DNA of 64,000 bases from IDS-8 sp035304345 (GTDB lineage Bacteria; Pseudomonadota; Gammaproteobacteria; Steroidobacterales; Woeseiaceae), in the NCBI GenBank assembly GCA_035304345.1, contig DATGQE010000068.1, positions 1-64,000 on the forward strand, given 5' to 3'. The translations under genes were made by a program, and so were the position numbers. The notes under the pieces were generated by a model. That model was not told the DNA's origin. It ran no database searches and saw only the letters and a program-made list of their open reading frames with translations. How positions within the stretch are numbered: the stretch's first letter is position 1; each line of letters begins with the position of its first letter. This document shows, in pieces, positions 24,407 to 31,950 of this stretch.

Positions 24407-25384
24407 CTACCGGGTGCGTTCGACGGTCGTTGGCCGCGCGCGGTGCTCGCTCTTGCGGGGCGCGTTCGGCGAGGGTCGGTCGCGCGCGATGCGCGCTCCC
24501 TCGGCGGAGCGCGGGCGCACGACGACGTGCTGCGTCGACTCGAGCACCGGGAAACGTGCCCGCAACCGGTCCGCGAGCGGGGGACGCGCACCGTCACCCG
24601 CGGGCGCCTCGGGAGCGCCCTCGTGCAGGAGCACCTCGAACCCGAAGTGCCGCTCCAGGACGTTACGCAGGCCCGATGCCGTGAAATAGAACAGGTGATG
24701 CCAGGCGTCGTAATGCTTGCCGCGCGACTTGCGCTTCAGTCCGATGCGGCCGAGCAGCGTCTTCAGCCGCGACGAGAGCGAGCCGATGTTGGGCACACCG
24801 ATGTAGACGACGCCGCGGTCGTGCACGAGCGTGCGGACGTGCCGCAAGTAGGCCGCCGGATCCTTGAGGTGCTCGAGGACCTGGTCCATGAAGACGCAGT
24901 CGAAGCGCGCTCCGCCGAAATCGAGCGCGAGCAGGTTGCCCGACAGGACCGGGACGCCGGTGCGCGCCGAGATCGCCCGCGCGGATGCCTCGTCAACGTC
25001 GTAGCCCTGAACCGTCCAGCCGCGATCTTTTGCGACTTCGATCTCGAGACCGTCCCCGGAGCCGATCGAGAGCAGGCGGCCCGGGGAGACGAACCGCTCG
25101 ACCAGCGCCAGGTTCCGGTGTTTCGACCGGCGGCGCAGCCGCTGCCGCTCGGCGCTGTGCGCGCCCTCGACGTCTTGGACGTAACGCGCATAGAACGCGC
25201 GCAGCGCCTCGTCGGTGTACTGCGGGTTCATGAGGCGGGTGTCGCAGCGCGAACAGCGGGCGATCGCGATACCCCATGCATCCCGGTCGAAGTCGGCAAG
25301 CCGATCCCAGCCGCATAACGGGCAGGCGACGAGCGGCGCATCGAAGTCCTGCGCCGGTGCGATCCTGGATCGGTGCTCAGGCAA
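24407..25384 (-). CDS. Class I SAM-dependent methyltransferase with N-terminal zinc ribbon
   Basis: A 325-residue protein. The N-terminus has a treble-clef-like CPLCGWDRL and CSRCDTRLMNPQYTD, as in Methyltransf_23 proteins that modify sugars, lipids or small molecules. The SAM-binding motif is LLSIGSGDGLEIEVAKDRGW; motif II is VQGYDVDE and motif IV FDCVFMDQVLEHLKDP, with the usual HLFYFTASGL segment later. It starts with TTG; no ATG is available nearby. The last ~30 residues (Arg/Pro-rich) are encoded by two REP-like palindromes and are probably not part of the fold. Confidence 0.8.
   Translation of the reverse strand: MPEHRSRIAPAQDFDAPLVACPLCGWDRLADFDRDAWGIAIARCSRCDTRLMNPQYTDEALRAFYARYVQDVEGAHSAERQRLRRRSKHRNLALVERFVSPGRLLSIGSGDGLEIEVAKDRGWTVQGYDVDEASARAISARTGVPVLSGNLLALDFGGARFDCVFMDQVLEHLKDPAAYLRHVRTLVHDRGVVYIGVPNIGSLSSRLKTLLGRIGLKRKSRGKHYDAWHHLFYFTASGLRNVLERHFGFEVLLHEGAPEAPAGDGARPPLADRLRARFPVLESTQHVVVRPRSAEGARIARDRPSPNAPRKSEHRARPTTVERTR
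24430..24502. repeat. Pair of REP-like palindromes
   Basis: Two copies in the same orientation lie at about 24430-24458 and at 24479-24502 (GTCGCGCGCGATGCGCGCTC then CCTC). Both match the family described at 9048. They fall inside the 3' end of the methyltransferase frame and encode its Arg/Pro-rich tail. Confidence 0.5.
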
Positions 25385-25545
25385 TGTAACGACAGCCGGG
25401 CCGTGGCGTTTCCGCTTTCCGCGGAGGCGTTCCTCGAACGCGAAGCATCCGCAACGGGCGTGCCCGCGTCAACCGTTACCGCACGTTCCTGGCGGGCGCC
25501 GCCGCGCCTGCATCGCGAGGAGCAGGCGTGCTTACCGTTGACCCG

Positions 25546-25719
25546 CTACTCCCAGCGTCCTTCGTCCCAGATCATCTCGTCCCAGTTCGAGCTGGGCGGA
25601 GGGGGCGGCGGCGATGTCGAGCCGCCTCCGTTGTCCCCGCCGCCGCCACCACCGCCGCCGCAGGCGGCGAGGGCCGGGAGCAGGAACAGTGCCACGAGCA
25701 TCGCCGTCACCGTCTTCAT
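25546..25719 (-). CDS. Tiny Gly-rich lipoprotein with WD-rich C-terminus
   Basis: A 57-residue predicted lipoprotein. MKTVTAMLVALFLLPALAAC is a lipoprotein signal with Cys20. It is followed by a run of about eight glycines, a Ser/Pro-rich linker with six prolines, and the acidic aromatic tail NWDEMIWDEGRWE. Shine-Dalgarno GGAGGA sits six bases before the ATG (25719). It follows the YadA-head-like gene after 26 bases on the same strand, so the two are probably cotranscribed. The WDxxxWDxxxW ending suggests a binding tail displayed on a flexible stalk. No function is known to me. Confidence 0.65.
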   Translation of the reverse strand: MKTVTAMLVALFLLPALAACGGGGGGGGDNGGGSTSPPPPPPSSNWDEMIWDEGRWE

Positions 25720-25745
25720 CACGCGTCCTCCGTGCACGCCACACG

Positions 25746-26642
25746 CTAGTGGTCTTCGAACAGGCTACCCGCCACCCAATCCGCGCTACCCTCGGCGCTG
25801 CGATGGGCGCCGCCGCCGACAGCGGAAAATGCCCCGTTGGCCTGGTTGCCGAGGCCGCCTGCGACACTGGAGTTAAGGCCGTTCGCACTGCTATCGGCAC
25901 CGCCCGCGACGCTGGAGGCCTGACCTGTCGCGGAGTTGTTGGCGCCACCGCCGACGCTGGCAGCCATGCCACGCGCCCGGTTGTTCCACCCTCCGCTGAT
26001 ACTGGCGGCGAAAGCGCTTGCGGAACTGTCTCGCCCGCCGCTGACGCTGGCGAAATCGAAGTTGGTGGTGTTCCGGTACCCGACGACGATGCCGCCCCAG
26101 CGCGTGTAGTTGTGCTCGCTGCCGACGACCAGGTAATGCGAGCCGCTCTTGTGGCTCACCGCCCAGACGCCGCCCGCGGCATTGCATTCCTCTTCGTTCG
26201 TGACGGGAGCCGAGGTCGAGACATCGAAGCCGATGGAGCACTCGGACCCGCCTCCACGAGCCTCGTCGTAGCCGATCAGCAGGTTGCCGGTGCCGTTCGC
26301 CGTCCGGGTCTCTCCGAGACCGTTGACGAGCTGCAGGTTCGCACCGGTGACGCGAATCGCGGGCTGGCCGTTCACGGTTTCGAGCGACAGGTAGGGATCG
26401 ATGTTGAGCGCGTTCGTGAGTTGCTGGCGCAGCTCGGCGATCTCCGCTTCGAGCGCCGCGATCCGCGCGTCGTTGTCGTTCACCGCCTCGGCCACCGCGG
26501 CGAAGTTGGCGTTCACCTCGTCGGCCTTGGCCGGCGTCCCGGCCGTGAACGTCAAGAGATCTTCGACCGGTCCGGCACCGGCGGTGCCCACGGCCCCGAG
26601 CGCCAGGCTCGCGCTCGCGAGAACGATTCTCCACCTCGGCAT
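25746..26642 (-). CDS. Secreted YadA-head-like repeat protein without membrane anchor
   Basis: A 298-residue exported protein. The signal peptide ends near GTAGAG. Residues ~30-75 contain a coiled coil with heptads (IAALEAEIAELRQQL). A beta-rich middle follows (residues ~80-185). Residues ~195-290 hold at least six repeats of the YadA/Hia head type, with units such as ASVGGGANNSATGQ and SSVAGGADSSANGL. Unlike trimeric autotransporter adhesins it has no C-terminal YadA anchor barrel, so it must be released or attached in another way. The start at 26642 is preceded by GGGAGGA. It is divergent from a response-regulator and sensor-kinase pair. Confidence 0.75.
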   Translation of the reverse strand: MPRWRIVLASASLALGAVGTAGAGPVEDLLTFTAGTPAKADEVNANFAAVAEAVNDNDARIAALEAEIAELRQQLTNALNIDPYLSLETVNGQPAIRVTGANLQLVNGLGETRTANGTGNLLIGYDEARGGGSECSIGFDVSTSAPVTNEEECNAAGGVWAVSHKSGSHYLVVGSEHNYTRWGGIVVGYRNTTNFDFASVSGGRDSSASAFAASISGGWNNRARGMAASVGGGANNSATGQASSVAGGADSSANGLNSSVAGGLGNQANGAFSAVGGGAHRSAEGSADWVAGSLFEDH

Positions 26643-26777
26643 GAAGGATCCTCCCTGTCGTTCGCCGATCGCCACGCCGGTGCACGCTAGCAGAGCCGGG
26701 CGGGCGCCTGTATCGCCCGAACGGGCGACACCGTCCGCCTCGCGCCGCGTTACACTTCTCGCCGGGAGGTACGCGGG

Positions 26778-27449
26778 ATGGCCGAGCGCGAGCGGGTCGC
26801 AGTCGTGATCGTCGAGGACGATCCGGCTTTTCGCGCACGCTTCGAGCAGATCCTGGCGCCCGCCGCCGGTTACGATGTGCTGGCCGCGGTCGGGTCCGTC
26901 GCGGAGGGGATCGACGCCGTGCGCGCCGCACCGGTCGATCTCCTGGTCGTCGATCTCGGTCTGCCGGACGGCGACGGCATCGAAGTGATCCGCGAGGTGA
27001 CGGAGCGGCAACCCGCGTGCGCGGTCATGGTCGTCACCGTGTTCGGGGACGAGGAGCACGTCGTGAGCGCCATCGAAGCCGGGGCCAGCGGCTACCTGCT
27101 CAAGGACTCCGATCCGGCCGACTTCACGGCGGCCGTCCGCGACCTGCTCGACGGCGGCTCGCCGGTCAGCCCCATGGTGGCCCGCCTGGTGCTCGAGCGC
27201 CTGCGGAGGCCCGCCCAGCGCCCCCCGTTCGAGGCGGGGGGCGCGGACCTCGTCCAGCTCAGCGAGCGGGAAGCGGAGATCCTCACCCTGGTCGCAAAGG
27301 GCTTCAGCTTCGCCGACATCTGCAGGCTGCTGGCCATCACCAACAACACCGTCAAGACCCACGTCAACCGCATTTATCGTAAGCTTGCCGTGCATTCTCG
27401 CGGGCAGGCTGTCTATGAAGCGGCGCGTCTCGGGCTCATCGATTTGTAG
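26778..27449 (+). CDS. NarL/LuxR-family response regulator
   Basis: A 223-residue two-component regulator. The receiver domain starts VAVVIVEDDPAFRARF (acidic pair) and has the phospho-acceptor Asp59 in LLVVDLGLPDGDG, a Thr in MVVTVFGDEEHV, and Lys in GYLLKDSDPADF. The C-terminal LuxR-type HTH spans SEREAEILTLVAKGFSFADI to NTVKTHVNRIYRKL. It overlaps the sensor-kinase gene by 35 bases, so the two are cotranscribed. Its divergent neighbour, the YadA-like gene 135 bases away, is the obvious candidate target. Confidence 0.93.
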   Translation: MAERERVAVVIVEDDPAFRARFEQILAPAAGYDVLAAVGSVAEGIDAVRAAPVDLLVVDLGLPDGDGIEVIREVTERQPACAVMVVTVFGDEEHVVSAIEAGASGYLLKDSDPADFTAAVRDLLDGGSPVSPMVARLVLERLRRPAQRPPFEAGGADLVQLSEREAEILTLVAKGFSFADICRLLAITNNTVKTHVNRIYRKLAVHSRGQAVYEAARLGLIDL

Positions 27450-29250
27450 GGGAGCGATCACCGTCCTGCTCGTCGTGCTGTCCCCGGGCGTCTTCGCCCA
27501 AGCGCTGGGGATCGCCGAGTTCGAGTACTTCCCCGGTCACGTCTCCGGCGAGCCGCCGCCGCCGGAGGCCGTGGGCCCGGAGCGCAGCAAGGGCCTCGTG
27601 TTCGTGCCGGACAGCGAGCGCGGTGCTGCCCGCTGGTTGCGGGGGCGCTTCGACCTGGATACGGCACCGCACAACGTCCACGCTCTTTACATCTCCGCCG
27701 CGAACCGCGGCGTACGCGCGTTCGTCAACGGCGTGGAAGTCGGCAGCACCAGCCTGTCGGATGCCGAACGGTTCGGCTGGAACTACCCGCTCTTCTTCAG
27801 CATCCCGCCGTCGCTCCTGCACGCCGGGTCGAACACGATCGACCTGCACCTGCGACTGACCTCGAGGGGATGGGGCAGCCTGCGGGACGCGCACGTCGGT
27901 CCGCACGACGCGCTCAAGCCGTTGTACGACCAGGTCCTGTTCTGGCGCGTGACAGGTCCGCAGGTCACCAGCCTCATCGCCGTGCTGACCGGCGCCGTCG
28001 CGTTCCTCGTGTGGCTGAGGCGCCGGCACGAGACGGTGTTCGCGTGGTTCGCCCTGGCCTGCTTCACGGCCGCAATCCGTAACGCGCACTTCTACGTGGC
28101 CGCGCCACTCTCGGAGCGCTGGTACGAAGTCTGGGCAGCGGTTCCGCTGCACTGGGGCTCGGTGGCGCTCGTGCTGTTCGCGTTCAGGCTGTGCGAGCGC
28201 CGCTTCCCGAGGGTCGAATCGGTGCTGCTGTGGGCAGCCGTCTTCTGGAGCGCGGCCATCGTGCTCGCCGGCGAGCGCATCACCCGGGTCGTCGTCGACC
28301 TCGGTTACCTGTGGCTCGTCGCCGCCAACGTCGGGCTGATCGGCTTCGCCGTCGCGCAGGTCCTGCACCGGCCGAAGGTCGACCGCATCCTGCTGCTCGT
28401 CGCGCTGCTCGTGACGTTCGCGTTCGGCGCACTCGATTTCACGCTGCTCACGTCCCTGCGCGACAGCGAGTGGCGCGTGTACATGCTCCCGTACAGCACG
28501 CTATTGATCTCGCTCGTGATGGGTGCGGTGCTGGTCGACGCCTTCGCCCGCGCGCGGGTTCGGCAGGAGCAGATCAACCGGGAGCTGGATGCGCGGCTCG
28601 CGGTGCGCGAGCGGCAACTGCAGGAGCAGCACGAGGCGCTGCTGCGGCTGGAAACGGAACGCGCCAAGACCCGCGAGCGACAGCGCATACTGCGCGACAT
28701 CCACGACGGCCTGGGCTCACAGCTCCTGAGCTCGATCCACCTGGTCGAAGGCGGATCGCTCGACCCGCGCCGCGTGGCGGACGTGCTGCGCGAATGCGTG
28801 GACGACCTGCGCCTCGCCATCGATTCGCTGAAGCCTTCGGGCAACGATCTCCTCGCCGTGCTCGGCAATTTCCGCTACCGGATGGAGCCGCGGCTGGCGC
28901 ACGCCGGGGTGAGTCTCGAGTGGTCGGTGAGCCCGGACGCGAGCTCGCCGGAGCTCTCGAGCGAGCAGGTGCTGCACGTGCTGCGGATCGTGCAGGAGGC
29001 CGTGACCAACAGCCTGAAGCATGCCAGCCCGAGCGTGTTGCGGGTGAGCTATGTCCGCGATCCGGCGACGGGCGAATGGCAACTCACGATCGACGACGAC
29101 GGTGCGGGCTTCGTGCCCGCGCCGGCGCTACAGGGCCACGGTGTCGGCAACATGCGCGCACGCGCCGCGCAGGCCGGCCTCCATTTCGATATCGGTGCCA
29201 CGGACAGCGGCACGACGGTGCGCGTCGGCTCCCGGGGTTTTGCCTGCTGA
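27415..29250 (+). CDS. Sensor histidine kinase, HisKA_3 type with 7TM-DISM-like input
   Basis: A 611-residue kinase. A signal peptide (ending SPGVFAQ) leads to a periplasmic beta-sandwich domain (residues ~25-180) of the 7TMR-DISM extracellular type. About seven transmembrane helices follow (to residue ~385), then a coiled coil. The dimerisation and phosphorylation helix is RILRDIHDGLGSQLLSSIHL with His430. The C-terminal HATPase domain has VTNSLKHASPS (N box) and DDDGAGFVP (G1 box), ending GVGNMRARAAQAGL. The ATG at 27415 gives a proper signal peptide. The periplasmic domain suggests sensing of a carbohydrate-like ligand, but this is inference. Confidence 0.88.
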   Translation: MKRRVSGSSICRGAITVLLVVLSPGVFAQALGIAEFEYFPGHVSGEPPPPEAVGPERSKGLVFVPDSERGAARWLRGRFDLDTAPHNVHALYISAANRGVRAFVNGVEVGSTSLSDAERFGWNYPLFFSIPPSLLHAGSNTIDLHLRLTSRGWGSLRDAHVGPHDALKPLYDQVLFWRVTGPQVTSLIAVLTGAVAFLVWLRRRHETVFAWFALACFTAAIRNAHFYVAAPLSERWYEVWAAVPLHWGSVALVLFAFRLCERRFPRVESVLLWAAVFWSAAIVLAGERITRVVVDLGYLWLVAANVGLIGFAVAQVLHRPKVDRILLLVALLVTFAFGALDFTLLTSLRDSEWRVYMLPYSTLLISLVMGAVLVDAFARARVRQEQINRELDARLAVRERQLQEQHEALLRLETERAKTRERQRILRDIHDGLGSQLLSSIHLVEGGSLDPRRVADVLRECVDDLRLAIDSLKPSGNDLLAVLGNFRYRMEPRLAHAGVSLEWSVSPDASSPELSSEQVLHVLRIVQEAVTNSLKHASPSVLRVSYVRDPATGEWQLTIDDDGAGFVPAPALQGHGVGNMRARAAQAGLHFDIGATDSGTTVRVGSRGFAC

Positions 29251-29324
29251 GACCGCGGCGGCGTGCTGCGGCCGCGGCTGCCGGCAGACATCGCAGCCCG
29301 GATCGGCTACCCTCGGCAACCGCA

Positions 29325-30236
29325 ATGCCCGTCGCGACCCCGCTGCCCAAATGGCCCACCCTGCACTTCGAGCGGGAGCTCGCCGGGACGGTGTGCGGCG
29401 TGGACGAGGCGGGGTATTCGCCGATCGCCGGGCCGGTAGTCGCGGCCGCGGTCGTCCTGCCGCGCGGTCCCAAGCCGCGCGGCCTGCGCGGGCTCACGGA
29501 TTCCAAGCTGCTCTCGGCCGCCGCGCGCGAGCGCTTCTATGAAACCATCCAGCGCATCGCGAACGTCGGCGTCGGCATCGCGAGCGTCGAGGAGATCGAT
29601 CGCCTCAACATCTACTACGCCGACATGCTCGCCATGCAGCGCGCGGTGGAAGCGCTCGGCGATACGCCGGACGCCGCCCTCGTGGACGGCCGCGGCCGCC
29701 CGCGCGTCTCCTGCACGGTGAAAACGCTGGTCAAGGGCGATCGCCGCTCGCTCTCGATCGCCGCAGCGTCGGTCGTCGCCAAGGTCGTGCGCGACCGGTT
29801 GATGCACGAGCTCGCGCCGCGTCACCCGCATTACGGCTGGGAGACGAACGTCGGCTACGCCACCGACCGGCATTACCTGGGGCTGCTGCGCAAGGGGCCG
29901 TCGGAGCACCATCGCCGCAGCTTCGCGCCGCTGACGACGCTGTTCGGCCCGGAGGGTCCCGCGCTTTCGAGCTTCAGGTTCCTGCCGATGCGCGAGCGGC
30001 CCGACCTCGGCCGGCCGGTGCTGCTGGAGCTGCGCCCCGACCTGCACGCCGTGTTCGACGGCACGGGTCATCACGTCGGCGTCGTCAAGTGCCTCCGCGG
30101 CAAGTGGACGTTCCGGGCGCTCGGCTACGACGAGGAGGAGAAGGTCCTGCCGGGCTCGGGCCCGTGCGCCGCCTTCCACGGTGCCCACCTGCCGGGCCCG
30201 GAGCCGGCCGCGCTGCTCCGGCTGTTCCGCCTCTAG
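29325..30236 (+). CDS. rnhB: Divergent ribonuclease HII with C-terminal extension
   Basis: A 303-residue protein. Residues ~20-210 match RNase HII, which removes ribonucleotides from DNA. The acidic site is retained (Asp27-Glu28 in CGVDEAG, Asp in ALVDGRG, Asp in KVVRDRLM), as are DSKLLS, NIYYADMLAMQRAV and SEHHRRSFAP. The Gly-Arg-Gly junction-recognition motif, normally DEAGRGP, reads DEAGYSP (residues 27-33). Residues ~213-303 form an extra domain not present in the usual ~200-residue enzyme. The start ATG at 29325 is chosen from protein similarity. Its TAG stop overlaps the end of the convergent FecR gene. Confidence 0.8.
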   Translation: MPVATPLPKWPTLHFERELAGTVCGVDEAGYSPIAGPVVAAAVVLPRGPKPRGLRGLTDSKLLSAAARERFYETIQRIANVGVGIASVEEIDRLNIYYADMLAMQRAVEALGDTPDAALVDGRGRPRVSCTVKTLVKGDRRSLSIAAASVVAKVVRDRLMHELAPRHPHYGWETNVGYATDRHYLGLLRKGPSEHHRRSFAPLTTLFGPEGPALSSFRFLPMRERPDLGRPVLLELRPDLHAVFDGTGHHVGVVKCLRGKWTFRALGYDEEEKVLPGSGPCAAFHGAHLPGPEPAALLRLFRL

Positions 30237-31258
30237 CGCCGCCGGTCGATCGCCGGCCCGGGATCTCCCCGCGGCTCGTGACCGAGGATCACGATCTCGC
30301 GCCCGGTATCGACCACGCGCAGGCCGAGCGACTCGCGCAAGGCGAATTCGAAGCCCTGCAGCGCGGAGATCCTGAACACGCCGCTCACGCGGATGTCCGC
30401 GAGCGCGTCGTCACCCAGCCTGAACGGCTTTGCCGTGTAGCGATTCACCTCCGCGATGGCGGCGGCCAGCGCCTCGGAGTCGAACTCGATGCGCCGGTTC
30501 TGCCAGGCCTGGATGCGCCGCACGTTCGCCGGCACGACCGCCTCGAGTGAGCCGTTGACGTCGAGCAGCGCCGCCTGTCCGACTTCCAGCGACGGCACCA
30601 GGCTGCCCGCGGGCTCGCCGGCGCGCTTGACCTCCACGGCGCCGTCGAGCACCGAGACGGTGATCGCGTCGTCCGAACGGCGCACGGCGAACCGCGTGCC
30701 GATCGCCCGGGCGACGCCGGGCCCGGCCACGACCTCGAACGGCCGGTTTGCGTCCTTGCTGACGTCGAACAAGGCTTCGCCCTCCGCGAGGAGGATCCTC
30801 CGCACCTCGTCGTCGTACTTCACGGCGATGCGCGTCGCCGTGTTGAGCGTGACGTGCGACCCGTCCGCCAACACGACGTCGCGTTGCTCGCCCCTGGCCG
30901 TCCGGTACTCCGGCGCGTCGAAGTAGTGGAAGCTCAATGTCACGGCAACGGCGGCGAGCACGGCCGCGGCAGCCGCGCTCCACGCCAGCGCGCGCCGGCG
31001 CATCCGCCGCGTGGCGCGCCGCGCCACGCGCTCCGGTGCCGGCGCGCCCGCCTCCGTGCCCGGCGTCTCGAGCAGCCTGCGGATGTCCGGGTCGTGCGCC
31101 AGCTCGTTCGCGCGCTCCCAGGCGAGCTCGCATTGCGCGTACCTGACGACGTTCTCCGGATCGGCGAGGAGCCAGCTCTGGAAGAGATCCTCCGTCTGCC
31201 GGGCGACCTCCGGATCGCGGCGGCGGGCAAACCATTCGGCGGCCGGCTCCGGTTTCAT
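30233..31258 (-). CDS. FecR-type anti-sigma factor
   Basis: A 341-residue inner-membrane regulator. The N-terminal cytoplasmic part has the DUF4880-like segment (EWFARRRDPEVARQTEDLFQ). One transmembrane helix follows at about residues 90-110 (ALAWSAAAAAVLAAVAVTLS). The periplasmic FecR domain contains RTARGEQRDVVLADGSHVTL, NTATRIAVKY and GEALFDVSKDANRPFEV. The C-terminal ~80 residues resemble an STN fold that contacts the receptor. In this system the anti-sigma factor activates the ECF sigma factor when the STN-bearing receptor binds ligand. It overlaps the sigma-factor gene by four bases. Confidence 0.92.
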   Translation of the reverse strand: MKPEPAAEWFARRRDPEVARQTEDLFQSWLLADPENVVRYAQCELAWERANELAHDPDIRRLLETPGTEAGAPAPERVARRATRRMRRRALAWSAAAAAVLAAVAVTLSFHYFDAPEYRTARGEQRDVVLADGSHVTLNTATRIAVKYDDEVRRILLAEGEALFDVSKDANRPFEVVAGPGVARAIGTRFAVRRSDDAITVSVLDGAVEVKRAGEPAGSLVPSLEVGQAALLDVNGSLEAVVPANVRRIQAWQNRRIEFDSEALAAAIAEVNRYTAKPFRLGDDALADIRVSGVFRISALQGFEFALRESLGLRVVDTGREIVILGHEPRGDPGPAIDRRR

Positions 31259-31797
31259 GATTCCCCCTCGATCGAATTCCTGAGGCTCGCCACGGCGATG
31301 CTCATGTAGCGCTCGACCGTGCGAATGCCGATCCCGAGGTCGCGGGCTATCTGCGGATAGGTCATGTCGTTGAAGCGATGCATCAGGAACACCCGGCACA
31401 CCGCCGGCTCGAGCGCGAGCAGCGCCGCCTTGAGCCGGGCCAGCGTGGCGTCCAGGTGGACGGATTCCTCGGGCTCCTGGAGCGCCCGCTCGCCGCTGTG
31501 GCTCTCGAGCGCCGCGTGCTGGTCCAGGCGGTGCGCCTTGCGGCGCCGGAAATAGTCGCGGACCAGGTTGGTGGCGACCTGGAACACGTAGGCACGTGCG
31601 TTGGCCTCGATGTGTCCCAGGCACTCCTGGCGCAGCAGGCGCAGGTAGGTTTCCTGGAGCAGCTCGTCGGCGTCCTCGGCGTTCGGCAGCAGGCCGGCCA
31701 GGTAGCGGGACAGGGGGGCACGATACTCGCGGAACAGTGCCTCGACGTACGCCGCTACGGTATCCCCGGTTCGTTCCTGCGTCTGCATGCCACTCAT
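31255..31797 (-). CDS. FecI-like ECF RNA polymerase sigma factor
   Basis: A 180-residue ECF sigma factor. Region 2 covers LFREYRAPLSRYLAGLLPNA to ETYLRLLRQE and VFQVATNLVRDYFRRRKAHR. Region 4 covers LEPAVCRVFLMHRFNDMTYP and IARDLGIGIRTVERYMSIAV. The ATGA overlap with FecR implies coupling. It is divergent from the STN-type receptor 153 bases away and should drive that receptor together with the peptidase behind it. The start could be ATG 31797 or ATG 31788; no strong Shine-Dalgarno sequence separates them. Confidence 0.92.
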   Translation of the reverse strand: MSGMQTQERTGDTVAAYVEALFREYRAPLSRYLAGLLPNAEDADELLQETYLRLLRQECLGHIEANARAYVFQVATNLVRDYFRRRKAHRLDQHAALESHSGERALQEPEESVHLDATLARLKAALLALEPAVCRVFLMHRFNDMTYPQIARDLGIGIRTVERYMSIAVASLRNSIEGES

Positions 31798-31950
31798 TGT
31801 AACGAGCCGGCGACCGCGAACCCGCCACCTCGTTCCGCGCCGGGTGGCGGGTTTCGGCTTCCGCTTCGTTTAACAGGCATGGACCGCGAGCCGTACCGGG
31901 TCGCGGGAGTGCAGACCAGACCGGAAAACGCTGGGAGGGGAGCCTTCGGC

